Shown: positions 11,078 through 20,199 of the stretch, piece after piece
Position numbering within the stretch: the first letter of the stretch is position 1
Layout: each line of letters opens with the position of its first letter
Assembly (NCBI RefSeq): GCF_014905175.1
Contig: NC_057789.1
Span: forward strand, 11,398,876-11,462,875
Source of the DNA: Aphidius gifuensis
Lineage: Eukaryota > Arthropoda > Insecta > Hymenoptera > Braconidae
Direction: 5' to 3'
Length of the DNA: 64,000 nucleotides
Program-made: the position numbers and the translations under genes
The notes under the pieces: generated by a model
Database searches by the model: none
What the model was told of the DNA's origin: nothing
What the model saw: the letters and a program-made list of their open reading frames with translations, nothing else

Positions 11078-11386
11078 CCCCCACAGTGAAACCTTCCGTT
11101 CAGGGAACGAAGTGTACGTAAACGGAAGGCTAGACGTACTGTTCCGTGATTAATTTACCTATTTTTACCTTAAATTTACATCACAGAAGTTCTTAATATC
11201 TATTCGTAGACTCTCGAAGTTCTTGAAGTTGAAGTTCTTGGAGTTTTTTTTTTTTTTTTTTTTGAAATTGAAGTTCTTGAAGTTGAAGTTCTCGAAGTTT
11301 GAAATTCTTGAAGTTGTTCAATGTTTGACGTTCTTGAAGTTGTTTAAAGTTTAACGTTCTTGAAGTTTTGAAGTTTTAGGCTGGGC
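11078..11386 (-). other. 3' untranslated segment with minisatellite and polypurine tract
   Basis: Between the last ORF and the LTR. At 11078-11082 the plus strand reads CCCCC, giving a G-run on the element strand just before TGTAATG, the expected polypurine primer site. Positions 11210-11370 hold diverged repeats of GAAGTTCTTGAAGTT type and a T-run. Confidence 0.65.
11210..11370. repeat. GAAGTTCTTGAAGTT minisatellite
   Basis: Short tandem units (AAGTTCTTGAAGTTGAAG and shorter variants) interrupted by a run of about 20 T. It sits in the 3' untranslated part of the Gypsy element. Confidence 0.8.
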
Positions 11387-12376
11387 TCAGGCTCTTTTTG
11401 CAGCCCTGGCCATTCTTTGGGCGTAAAGTTCTTTGAGATCCTTGAAGGTCAAGAATTCTCTAACACAATCTGCACATTTATTTGGGTCGTGTGGCTCCAA
11501 CAATATCTCAGCGCAGTTTGCACAGCTGAGTGGTAGTTCTGGATCGTCAGACCACATGTGAGGATGGTCTATGTAGGTGTATTGGTTGTGATACTTTATT
11601 AGGTCACTTTTGTATGTACATGTCGCACATAATAGTTCTTCTCCCTCTGCTTGATGAATAGTGATTCCGTTGATATAGGGAGCCCCTTTGAGACATAACA
11701 GGACTCCAGCTTCCTTGAGCTCTTCTTCAACGTTGATTTGCCCTCTCTCAATTTTCCTCACTAGGTTGTTCGATACCATGTCTAGTGGGCGACCGGGACG
11801 GTAACATCGTCGCAGGTATTGGAAGGTTTTCCCTGATTTTATTTGTTCTTTTGTGGTTGTTAATTCTTGAGGACAATATTTTGTATCATGACCTCCGTTG
11901 CATTGTGTGCATTTATCAGTTGAGTCTTGGAATAGTGTTTCCAAGCCTATGTTTTCTTCTGTTTCTACCCAGTCTTCTTCTGCTTCTTTTTCTAATTGTT
12001 TTTCCATGAGGGACTTGAGGAGACCTTGGCCTATTCCCCAGCCCTTATCTTCGTATGCACATTGTGCACACCAATTTACTAGGTGGAATTTTGCTATCAG
12101 TAGTTTGCATCGTCCACAGTAAATACCCACTTGGTCATGGTTATTGGCCCATAGCGTTGTGTTATGGGTTACTTCATATATTTCTTCCGATGTAATATCT
12201 CGTGCTATGTCATAGCAGCTTACGCAGTAATAGGTCTCTGCGTATCTGGAGTAGTACCTTTTGGAGAGTACGAGGCGTCGAACTCCTCCCACTTTGGATC
12301 TTGTGTCACGGTATATTGACATGTGACGTATTTCGCAGAAATCATGGTGGTGTGGTTGATTGGTTGATAAGCTCAC
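11387..12376 (-). CDS. Cys-rich accessory protein Z of the Gypsy element
   Basis: A 329-residue intact ORF, the last before the LTR. It has two copies of a module made of three CxxC pairs. Copy 1 (about residues 50-118) has YYCVSC, IYCGRC and NWCAQCAYED. Copy 2 (about 228-310) has LLCATC, LSCANC and NKCADCVREFL. Between them, near residue 155, lies a retroviral-type knuckle of form CX2CX3HX4C (CTQCNGGHDTKYC). This suggests zinc-dependent binding of nucleic acid or protein. The same module occurs once in the neighbouring ORF at 12813-13994, so the two ORFs appear paralogous. I know no named family for it. Nuclear or Gag-like roles are both possible. The start is the first Met, before the first Cys/His residues. 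Confidence 0.7.
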   Translation of the reverse strand: MSLSTNQPHHHDFCEIRHMSIYRDTRSKVGGVRRLVLSKRYYSRYAETYYCVSCYDIARDITSEEIYEVTHNTTLWANNHDQVGIYCGRCKLLIAKFHLVNWCAQCAYEDKGWGIGQGLLKSLMEKQLEKEAEEDWVETEENIGLETLFQDSTDKCTQCNGGHDTKYCPQELTTTKEQIKSGKTFQYLRRCYRPGRPLDMVSNNLVRKIERGQINVEEELKEAGVLLCLKGAPYINGITIHQAEGEELLCATCTYKSDLIKYHNQYTYIDHPHMWSDDPELPLSCANCAEILLEPHDPNKCADCVREFLTFKDLKELYAQRMARAAKRA

Positions 12377-12812
12377 AAAAATTTATAAAAATCTAAACAG
12401 ATGTGCAAAGTTCATTAGTTCACACATTTATTTTTATGTAACATTACCCAAATTATTTCTTAGTCGTTAAATTCTAACTATATTTTATTTTAGAAGGATA
12501 AGCAACTTATTGTGATTGTTCATCCTTCTATCCTAGGACATATTCATTTGTAATTATTAAAAATTAACCCAGAAAGGAAGGAAGGACTTCCTAATGTTGA
12601 ATCTTTTTAAATTTATTAATAGTAAAAATTTCTCAAAGTTAATGGTTTCTACTATTAGACGCGCTTATTTGAAAAGAATATAATAATTAAAGATATGAGA
12701 AAAAAATTTTTTTTTTTTTTGTTTGTTTTTTTTTTTTTTTTTTTGTTTAACAATGGTTTTTTTTTTTTTTTTTTTTTGTTTATACTAATCCTCCTGTCTT
12801 CCGCTTTTTTTC
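12377..12812. other. Inter-ORF spacer with long poly-T tracts
   Basis: Between the two Cys-rich ORFs. Runs of T at about 12706-12778 generate poly-Phe and poly-Lys shadow frames. A GAAGGAAGGAAGGAC run lies at about 12575. No gene seen. Confidence 0.7.
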
Positions 12813-13994
12813 TTAGCAGAAATTTCTTATTCTTCCGCGATACTGGGAAGTTGTACCAGGGTTCATATTTTTTATTGTGAAGGCTATTGGGTTTGTGGAG
12901 GTGGACCTTTTTTCGAGGCTTTGGCAGTTTACTGCAATATGACCAATGTTGCCACATGAATAACATCGGCGACGAGATACAGGTACAGTGGGTTTACACT
13001 TGGAGCATTTTTTATCTAATGCTTTCCGCTGTTCCAGAATTTTCCGTTGTTGAATAACCTCTGCTTGGCTTTGATCAAGTTTGATTAAAGACCACAAACT
13101 TGGACAACAGTTAGTGATGTGATATCCTGATTTGCAGAATTCACAATCTCTGTCGTCTAAATTTTCAAATGTTTACAGCTTATCTTGGATTAACTCTAAC
13201 TTGATAGTAGCTAATTTTGCTGCCAACCAACTTGGACATTGTCCTGCAGAGTGGTCGTTACCACAGAGTTGACATTGAACTTTGTGATTTTTGACCGTTG
13301 CTTCTGCTTTCTGGATTTTAATTAAATTGTAACGAAACTCATCCCTGTGAGTGTCGTCTGGTCCCCGACTGGTAAGTTTAATTGAGGCAGTTGGGCATAC
13401 ATTTGTGGATGTTGTTTTCATTTGAATAACATAATCTCTTGGTGTCAGTTCGCGTGGGGGATTTCGATTTGTTGCGGTATTCGATGGGTGTAGCCAGTTC
13501 AAATTTGATGCTGGTTCCCAAGGTGTACTAATGAAACGCCGCACTATGATTGTCTTATATTCGTTTAGCAGGTTATCATGAAGGACATATTCCGCTAAAC
13601 AGTCTTCGCATTCCTCCGCCCGTTTTTCTATTAACAGGGTTTGTTGGCATTTATGGCAGTTTAAATTAAAGTTTCTTTCTAAAGTTAACAGATGAAACCT
13701 ATGTACAATTTTGTGGAAACGAGATTCTGAATTTCTAAATGTTTTTGCGTAACACGGTACACACAACAATTCTTCCCTCGGGTCGTTTGGTTTCTTTTTA
13801 ATAATTACTGTGTCTACACCCTCTTTTAATTGTATGCAAGAGGCTGGGCTGATACCATAGAACAAGCTGGCACAACTTGTTCTTCTGGCTAAAACCACTC
13901 TTTTCAGCTGAGCAAAAGACCATTCTGTTGAACCCCTACGTAGTTGGCATTTTTGCAGGTTTTCTGCTGCTATTAAATATTGTGGCGCTGCCAT
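12813..13994 (-). pseudogene. Cys-rich accessory protein Y of the Gypsy element, one in-frame stop
   Basis: A 273-residue frame (13994-13173) ends at a TAA. The same frame then continues open from 13172 to 12813, so this was probably one protein of nearly 400 residues. The first part has one CxxC module (LLCVPC at about residue 85, LNCHKC at about 119, EECEDCLAEYVL at about 135) shared with ORF Z, then a knuckle CQLCGNDHSAGQC near residue 252. The continuation has a second knuckle-like cluster (CEFCKSGYHITNC) and a canonical CX2CX4HX4C knuckle (CYSCGNIGHIAVNC). Three knuckles point to RNA/DNA binding, as in nucleocapsid. A Gag-like protein placed after env would be unusual. The stop may be inactivating or read through. 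Confidence 0.65.
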
Positions 13995-14384
13995 TTTTTG
14001 ATGGTATTATTCTGTAATAGTAGGCAGACATGCGGATTTCTTTCAGCATTTTTACCTACTTGACACGAATTTTCTTACGTAACTCAAATCTAACAGAAAA
14101 ATTATCGTAGTAGTGGCCTTCCTTGAAGGGGTAATTAATTCATGATTAATTATTCCTTCAATCAAGAAGGTATTTTTCGGACAGAAACATTAAAATTATT
14201 TACTCATATGATCTAGGAATAATTGTTTAGGGCGTAAATTATAACAATGAAATTTAAAATAAAAAAAAAATTATTATTTATTAAAAAAAAAATTGGTGTT
14301 CTTAATTGTTATACATCATAGTAAAGTGAGAATATAGGAGGACAACCATCCGGAGTTCCGACATCATCGGACTTTTGTAGGCAC

Positions 14385-14882
14385 CTAACACTGCAGTGGT
14401 GTGTATCGTCCTGACGTTCGTGGAGGAACATCATCGAATAACCAGTTCCCTTCACCAACGCTGTTTTGGCCAGGTTGTGGTGGAACTGTGTTATTGTTTG
14501 TTCTAGATGAATTCTTGGTTAATAGAATTCTTCTTCTTTTTCTGAGTGGTCTCCTTGGTGTCGAGGTCCTTGGATCCCAAACGTGTTCACCTAATACGTT
14601 GTCGTCATCGGAATATGGCCGATATGGGGCAAAAGCAATTTTTTCCGATGTTTTTTGAAGTTCTAATTCTTTGGTATACGGTATCCATTCGCAAACCCTG
14701 GTATTACAGGAGAGAGACCATTCTACCCCCCGTATTCCGTGAGTTTGTCGTTGTGTGAGTAACCATCCCAGAGGTTGATTTTGTTTTCTCATATAGTTCA
14801 TTTCTATTGATTCGTCCATGAGCGATCCGGGTTTGGAATCCTCCGGTAATAGATCTTTATTTACGATATGCTGTGCTTCCAT
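14385..14882 (-). CDS. Arg-rich accessory ORF X of the Gypsy element
   Basis: A 165-residue ORF directly after env. It has an acidic N-terminus (DLLPEDSKPGSLMDESIEM), a middle Cys pair (SCNTRVCEW), an acidic YSDDDN, then a strongly basic patch RRPLRKRRRILLTK at about residue 108-121, followed by a Pro/Asn/Gly-rich tail. The basic patch fits a nuclear localisation or Arg-rich RNA-binding motif of the kind used by retroviral regulatory proteins, but there is no sequence match I can name. A spliced subgenomic message would be needed for its expression, as for env. It is intact in this copy although pol is not. Confidence 0.5.
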   Translation of the reverse strand: MEAQHIVNKDLLPEDSKPGSLMDESIEMNYMRKQNQPLGWLLTQRQTHGIRGVEWSLSCNTRVCEWIPYTKELELQKTSEKIAFAPYRPYSDDDNVLGEHVWDPRTSTPRRPLRKRRRILLTKNSSRTNNNTVPPQPGQNSVGEGNWLFDDVPPRTSGRYTPLQC

Positions 14883-15035
14883 CTATAATCAAATTAAAAC
14901 AAAGACCAACCCAACACACATATATCGTAGATTTATTACCTTTCATTGTTTACCATGATGATTTAAACGTAACTTAATTTTTAACTTATTATTATTATTA
15001 TTATTATTATTACTTTTCTTAAATCTTATTAATAA

Positions 15036-17003
15036 TTATGTGGGTTTTGGTTGGGGAATCGAGCGGTATTCGTTATTGACAGGAGCGGTTGGGTACAAGC
15101 CTGTTTCTACGTTTTTGGGGAGCAGTTCGATGTCAGGAGAGGTCTCCTTGAAGTATTCCCCATCGTTAGCTCGCTTAGTTTTACGTTCGTGTAAGAGCCC
15201 AGTGGCCAGAGTTGACCATAGTGCTGCTAATAAATGCACTGACCAACCGTATACAGCGTGGAGGGTGTAACCATGTAAAATGGTATCCGCTATTGTCTTA
15301 AAAATGTGCACAATAGTGAATATTCCAATAATTCCAGCGCTAATATTACCAAAGTAAGTGAATTTACCCCATGTCTTTTCCCAAACACTTTCAGATAACT
15401 TTTCGAAATCCTCATCGCTGAAGATCCCCATATAGGATCTTTTAGCGTATACAAGATTTGTACCAGAAGCTTGAGCTGCGAAGTCACTCAATATCATGGA
15501 TCTCTCAATAGGGAACATGATTCTTTCTCTCATGTTCTGTAAATCTTCTGAGGTGTAAATACCTGATGAGGCTAGTTCTGTCAATGCGTTGCATCTCCAG
15601 CTAGCTGTAGTGGCAGGTTTCAAGATTGAAGGTGTTTTTCCCAAGACTGGATTAGGAATAAATTTGTACCATAGATTGTCAATTTTAAAATATTGTGGTA
15701 GGGGACCGTTACATGGTAGTTGAGTTGCCTCAGGGGTTATGATGTGTGTGCGAGGAGTCATGAACATACTTTCATTTCTACCTTTCGTGATGGATAAATT
15801 GCTGTAGCATTTACCATCTTGTCTTATTTTTACCTCCACAGCTACACATTGAATCATATGAACTACTTCCCCTGCTACTATTGCTGTGTAACCAGGTTTA
15901 CCCATATATTGGTAGGCGAATTCATCGGGGATGTTTGCAGCGAGGGACAGGCTTGCACGCAGTTGCTTCCTTTCCAATCTACATTCATTTTCTAATAAAT
16001 TATAATATAAATCGCTCATCTGATTCCTTGCCCAACGCTCTACATAAACGAACTTAGCATTTACATAACTCATCATATCGTGGGTTTCAAGATCGTTTCT
16101 TTCTTTGGTCGAAAGTGATTGACCTTCTGTTATAAATAAACGGGGGTGTTCGGTAGAAATTATTTTAACGCCGCAGTTTTCAAATGAACTTTTTGTTTTA
16201 AGAGAAAAACTATAATCGTCGTGAGCTACTGTATAAACAGTACCTTCCTTGCTTTCTGTTATATCAGCCTGACCATACCATATGGTTACGTATTTTTCTG
16301 AGTCGCACCATTGGTTTGATGGTCTACTGTCCCAGAAAGCATAACCGCCGTACATGTCGATACATGTTTCAGCACTCAACTGGCAAGAAGTTCCCGAACT
16401 AAAATGGATTTTGTCTTGTTCTAACTTAACTCTAGCGTTTTGTTTCGTATATGTGATGGTTATGGAGGCTGTTACGACAACATGGTTCCAGCTTCCATAA
16501 GCATCCGAATAACTTGCCCCTGAACAATCTCCATCTGAGTTCGCACTTCCTGCCAGTGTAACAGCTCTATAATTTACAATGTTAGGTGACAGTTGCTGTA
16601 TAACCGTGTTGCCGACTGTCACCGTACTGTGATTATAAAGCGTTTTACACGCATCCCTTGAAATAGGATTTATATATTTAGCGTTGCCATTATTGGTAAT
16701 GGCTACATAATCTGTGGCGGCTCCACAGTTGAAGACTATTCTAAATACTTCAACCTTACACAGCCACGCTTCCGCCTGGGTGTACGTGGCTAGCTCGCTC
16801 AGCATCACCCGTGCTTTGCTAGTCTTCACTGGCTCTCGAGCGATATCACACTCATCGACGTCCAGCAACGAAATAGTGGTGGTGTTTAGCATGGGTCCAG
16901 TGCAATCGAACCCAATGAGGGCCTCGACCGTGGCTAACGCTAGTATCAATATGGCTACGCTTTTCCTAATCATCTGTAAATTATTATTATAATACTCTGG
17001 CAT
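15036..17003 (-). CDS. Envelope glycoprotein, virus-derived type, of the Gypsy endogenous retrovirus
   Basis: A 655-residue intact ORF. After a short leader, a second Met near residue 11 starts a clear signal peptide (MIRKSVAILILALATVEA). A Cys-rich ectodomain beginning GFDCTGP follows, with many N-X-S/T sites and about 20 cysteines. Near residues 555-605 there are one or two membrane segments (ISAGIIGIFTIVHIF and HLLAALWSTL), then a basic tail of about 50 residues. This layout fits a class I/III viral membrane-fusion glycoprotein. The N-terminal FDC pattern recalls glycoproteins of chuvirus-like and related arthropod RNA viruses that insect LTR elements have captured. That assignment is from memory of the pattern and is tentative. 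It stands where env stands in retroviruses, 3' of integrase, 157 bp after the pol frame ends. Confidence 0.75.
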   Translation of the reverse strand: MPEYYNNNLQMIRKSVAILILALATVEALIGFDCTGPMLNTTTISLLDVDECDIAREPVKTSKARVMLSELATYTQAEAWLCKVEVFRIVFNCGAATDYVAITNNGNAKYINPISRDACKTLYNHSTVTVGNTVIQQLSPNIVNYRAVTLAGSANSDGDCSGASYSDAYGSWNHVVVTASITITYTKQNARVKLEQDKIHFSSGTSCQLSAETCIDMYGGYAFWDSRPSNQWCDSEKYVTIWYGQADITESKEGTVYTVAHDDYSFSLKTKSSFENCGVKIISTEHPRLFITEGQSLSTKERNDLETHDMMSYVNAKFVYVERWARNQMSDLYYNLLENECRLERKQLRASLSLAANIPDEFAYQYMGKPGYTAIVAGEVVHMIQCVAVEVKIRQDGKCYSNLSITKGRNESMFMTPRTHIITPEATQLPCNGPLPQYFKIDNLWYKFIPNPVLGKTPSILKPATTASWRCNALTELASSGIYTSEDLQNMRERIMFPIERSMILSDFAAQASGTNLVYAKRSYMGIFSDEDFEKLSESVWEKTWGKFTYFGNISAGIIGIFTIVHIFKTIADTILHGYTLHAVYGWSVHLLAALWSTLATGLLHERKTKRANDGEYFKETSPDIELLPKNVETGLYPTAPVNNEYRSIPQPKPT

Positions 17004-17159
17004 CTATACAATGTTATTTACACCGGTTTCTACTCTTTTGGACTCCCGCTTCCCCCCCACAGTAAGTTTGGACTCACTGGAGACGGAGTTGACTGTTAGC
17101 CCAAAATATCTTATTTACTAAACATGCGGAACAAACTTTGTAAGTGAGTGTTTTATTTA

Positions 17160-18482
17160 TTAAATATATGTAATTTCCTCCTCTTGTTCTAATTCTCTTA
17201 ATTTAGTTTTATTTTTATCAAGTATTTTAGCCTCTTCAGGCGAGATTTTAGATAACCTGAGACGATTTGGGGAAACTTCTTCCCTTTTTCCACCGTCTAC
17301 CAGTTCTACCTCTCCTCTATCCGTCACATTTAAAATTTCAAAAGGTCTATCCCAGTAAGGGTAAACCTTCCCTGGTTTGGGTCCTTTTTCAATGTAAACC
17401 TAGTCTCCAATCTTAAAATTTACTGTGTTTAATTTTTGGTCATAGTATTTTTTTGTTTTTTCTTTGCTTTGAATTAGGTTGCGTCTTGCGCAATCTTGAA
17501 TTTCATGTATGTTCGTGACTAGGTCTTCCATGTACCCTTGAAATGTGGGTATTCTTTCCGACTCTAGTAACGGTTTACATGACGGTAGTCTGGCTCTTTT
17601 TCCATAGACTAATTCGTATGGGGTAAATTTTGTGGATTCATGGACGATCGTATTGTAAGACAAAATTGCAAATTTAAGCCATTCATCCCAATCATCCTTT
17701 TTATTATTTACATAATGTTTGAGATACTCCCCCAACGGGTGATGTGATCTCTCTAATGAGCCATTGTTCTGTGGATGAAAAGCAGTAGTTCGACATTTAT
17801 CAATTTTAAATCGGCCAGCCATTGCCTTTAAGAGCTGACTCTCGAAATTTCTTCCCCTGTCACTGAGGATTGTGACTGGAGTACCGTAAAGGCTTACGAA
17901 ATTATCAATGAAGGCTTTGATTATTTCTGGGGTAGTTTGGTTAGGAATGGCTACTGCCACTACAAATTTGGTCAGTAAACACTGCATGGTAAGGATGCAT
18001 TGATTGCCTGATTTAGTGATGGCTAAAGGGCCTACCACGTCCATGGCAATTTTTCCAAAAGCGGACATTGGTGTATCGGTAATTACCATTGGTTGTTTTG
18101 TTCTTTTACGAACTAATTTATTTTTCTGACAGTCTAAGCAATGTTGTATTCGTGACTGGATATTTTCTTTTAAATTTTCCCAATAAAATCTTTCTTTAAT
18201 TCTATTGTAAGTTTTATTTACCCCTTTATGCCCCCCTATGGGTGCCTGATGGGCCTCATTAAAAATTTGATCCCTTTCTTTTATATCAACAAATTCGATT
18301 TCATTTGTACAAATAATAATTTTAATTTTACTATTCATAAATTCTTCTTTTATCATTTCTAAAATTTCCGCCCACTCTATATTGCAAACTTTATTTGATT
18401 TTGAAATGACTACAGATTCTATTTCTTTTTCCAACATAATTTCGTGAGCATGGTTTAATGCTCCTCTTATATGTTTAATCAT
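17160..18482 (-). pseudogene. Integrase of the Gypsy element with a premature TAG near its C-terminal tail
   Basis: The frame at 18482-17400 encodes most of an integrase. It has an HHCC-type zinc-binding end (H near GGHKGVNK, then CLDCQKNK), then the catalytic core: Asp in KIAMDVVGPL, Asp in ILSDRGRNFES and Glu in NNGSLERSHH (DDE triad). A GPY/F-like stretch (TPYELVYGKRARLPS) and KKYYDQKLN follow. At 17402-17400 a TAG replaces what is likely a Trp codon (KIGD, stop, VYIEK). The frame then continues open through YWDRPFEILNV and VSPNRLRLSK, a chromodomain/SH3-like tail, to a natural TAA at 17160. Integrase inserts the cDNA in the host genome. This copy would make a truncated enzyme unless the stop is read through. 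Confidence 0.9.
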
Positions 18483-18497
18483 TGTGAGTAATGACTC

Positions 18498-19400
18498 CTA
18501 CTCCCTTTTTTTTATTACAAGAGGAAAATGAAGTTTCTTACCCACCACTTTACAACTTGCTTTTCCTGCTTCGACAGGTTGTTTTAAAATATTACTATGC
18601 TTTTCACATAATTCTTTGGCGCCTGAATCACAAGGTTCGCCGTTTTCTGATACGAAATACATTTTATGGTTCTTTTGAACTTGGAAGGGTTCTCTAGAAG
18701 TTATAATATTTTTTGAACTGTGTTCAATTTGAGTTTCGATCTCGTCCTCGCTCTTTTTCATTAAGATTGGAGGCTTATTTGTTACAAAAGGTTTTAGCTT
18801 TTTTGGTCTACCCCTCTTTTTCTGAGTAGGTTCTGGTGTTGTCACCACCTCAAGAGGCCTTGTTTCAACAATAGGTTGAGGCCTTCTATTTTGGTTTCTT
18901 GTGACAAAAAAAATATCTTTTCCGCATTCGCTTTCAGGTTCCTCTACGGGGTTCCTGGATAAAGCGTCTGCGTTCAAATTTAATTTGCCTGGTTTATAGA
19001 CTACATTAAATTTATATTGGGCTAATTTTAACCTCCATTTACATATTCTATTATTATTTTTTACTGGGTTACTGAACCACTTTAAAGCTTCGTGGTCAGT
19101 TACTACTGTGAATTCTGAATTATACACGTAAGTTCGGAAATTCACCACCGAGTCCAAAATGGCTCTGGCTTCTTTCTCGTACGTACTATAATTCAGCTCA
19201 GCTCCTTTAAGAGCTCTCGAGAAATAGGCGATTGGTTTATCATTTCCAATTTCGCCTTGTGACAAAACACCACCTATTGCGTATCCGGAAGCATCCGTAG
19301 TGATGATGTACGGTTTACTCAAATCCGGATACTGTAGAATTGGTGCGTTACAAAGGAGGTTTTTTAGAGTAACAAATGCTTCGTCTTCCTCCCAGGTTTT
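18498..19400 (-). pseudogene. RNase H domain of Gypsy pol
   Basis: Carries the RNase H signature: TTDASGYAIG (first catalytic Asp), YEKEARAI (Glu), VVTDHEALKWF (Asp) and LNADALSRNP (Asp). A Lys-rich linker containing KKRGRPKKLKP follows. The frame begins upstream of the first Met at 19322, since TWEEDEAFVTLKNLL reads in frame from about 19400, where a small deletion shifts it from the RT frame. At 18500-18498 a TAG stop separates it from the integrase in the same frame, so RNase H and integrase were once one polyprotein. Confidence 0.92.
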
Positions 19401-19851
19401 GCAATTTTCGAATAATTTTTTATGAATCTGCGGTAATATCCACTAAGCCCTAAGAATTGACGAACATTCTTTTGGTTTTTGAGCTTAGGGAAATTTTTAA
19501 CCGCTAAAATTTTTTTTGGATCGGGTTTGACCCCGTTTTCGCCAATCACGTGGCCTAAATAATGTACTTCCCGTTTTAAGAACTCGCACTTGTCTGGTTG
19601 CAAGCGCAGGTTGGCTTTACGAAGTCTTTCCATCATTTCCATGATTTTTTCGTCATGTTCTTCAAGGGTTTTTGCAAAAATGACTATATCGTCTAGGTAG
19701 ATGAACATAGAGATTCCTTGCATACCGACAAAGACTAAATTCATTAATCGCTGGAATGTCGCGGGTGAAATGGCGAGGCCAAACGGCATGCGCGTGAACT
19801 TCCAGTGACCAAGTGGAGTTGAAGATTGGATGGACTTCTCTACCTCAAACA
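19364..19851 (-). pseudogene. Gypsy reverse transcriptase, C-terminal half of the palm
   Basis: Starts inside the RT at the conserved HWKFTRMPFGLAISPATFQR block and holds the catalytic motif FIYLDDIVIF, the thumb region RLQPDKCEFLKREVHYLGHV and VRQFLGLSGYYRRFIKNYS. It ends at a frameshift near 19395. No Met start is expected, because the fragment is internal to Pol. The upstream RT (fingers and first catalytic Asp), protease and Gag are absent: at 19851/19852 the plus strand turns into Helitron coding sequence, so this marks a truncation or insertion junction. Confidence 0.93.
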
Positions 19852-20169
19852 ATGTATAAACTAAGGAACGATGGCGCGTCGGTTTCCGAAGAATTCATCG
19901 AGCAATTATATTATAATGATAAAACAACGTTCATTAATGAAGACTCAGTTTCTTGTGCTCTTTATTTCAACAAGTTACTTGATACTCTCATGAATGTCTT
20001 GTCATCACCAAGATGTAGCCCATTTGGTCAAAATTATGTAATTCATTATTTTAAAAGAACTGAATTTCAACACAGAGGAGCCTTCATGCACACACTTTAC
20101 TTTGGTTGGCGAGCTACTGCGATTTATTTGCCCATAAAAAAATCAATGGCTGGGCCACAATTGTGGTAA
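19852..20169 (+). pseudogene. Helitron-like N-terminal domain fragment
   Basis: The frame begins MYKLRNDGA at the junction with the Gypsy element and includes DSVSCALYFNKLLDTLMNVL, CSPFGQNYVIHYFKR and TEFQHRGAF, the conserved end of the Helitron_like_N domain just before the Rep HUH motif. It then decays (IYLPIKKSMAGPQLW, stop). Any upstream residues in the same frame come from antisense of the Gypsy RT and are not Helitron. Confidence 0.82.
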
Positions 20170-20199
20170 GGATTCAAGTATTATGAATTTGCTCAAGTA

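Larger units (their letters stand above)
9349..19851 (-). mobile_element. Ty3/Gypsy endogenous retrovirus with envelope and 3' accessory ORFs, 5' part missing
   Basis: Minus-strand order: RT, RNase H, integrase with GPY/F and chromo-like tail, envelope glycoprotein, Arg-rich ORF, two Cys-rich ORFs, 3' LTR. The 5' LTR, Gag, protease and the RT N-terminus are missing: homology stops at about 19851 where Helitron sequence begins. The pol order RT-RNase H-integrase places it in Ty3/Gypsy. A G-rich tract (GGGGG) lies immediately 5' of the LTR start, the position of the polypurine tract. Pol carries two in-frame stops and one frameshift, so this copy is dead, but env and two accessory ORFs are still open. 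A solo LTR of the same family lies at 51449-53531. Confidence 0.9.

Noticed and set aside
12655..12966. Poly-Lys and poly-Phe ORFs on both strands
   Set aside because: Created by poly-T tracts between accessory ORFs Y and Z.
9349..19851. Polydnavirus (bracovirus) proviral segment, considered because of the possible wasp host
   Set aside because: The gene set is clearly Ty3/Gypsy pol plus env. No bracovirus gene families or excision motifs were recognised.
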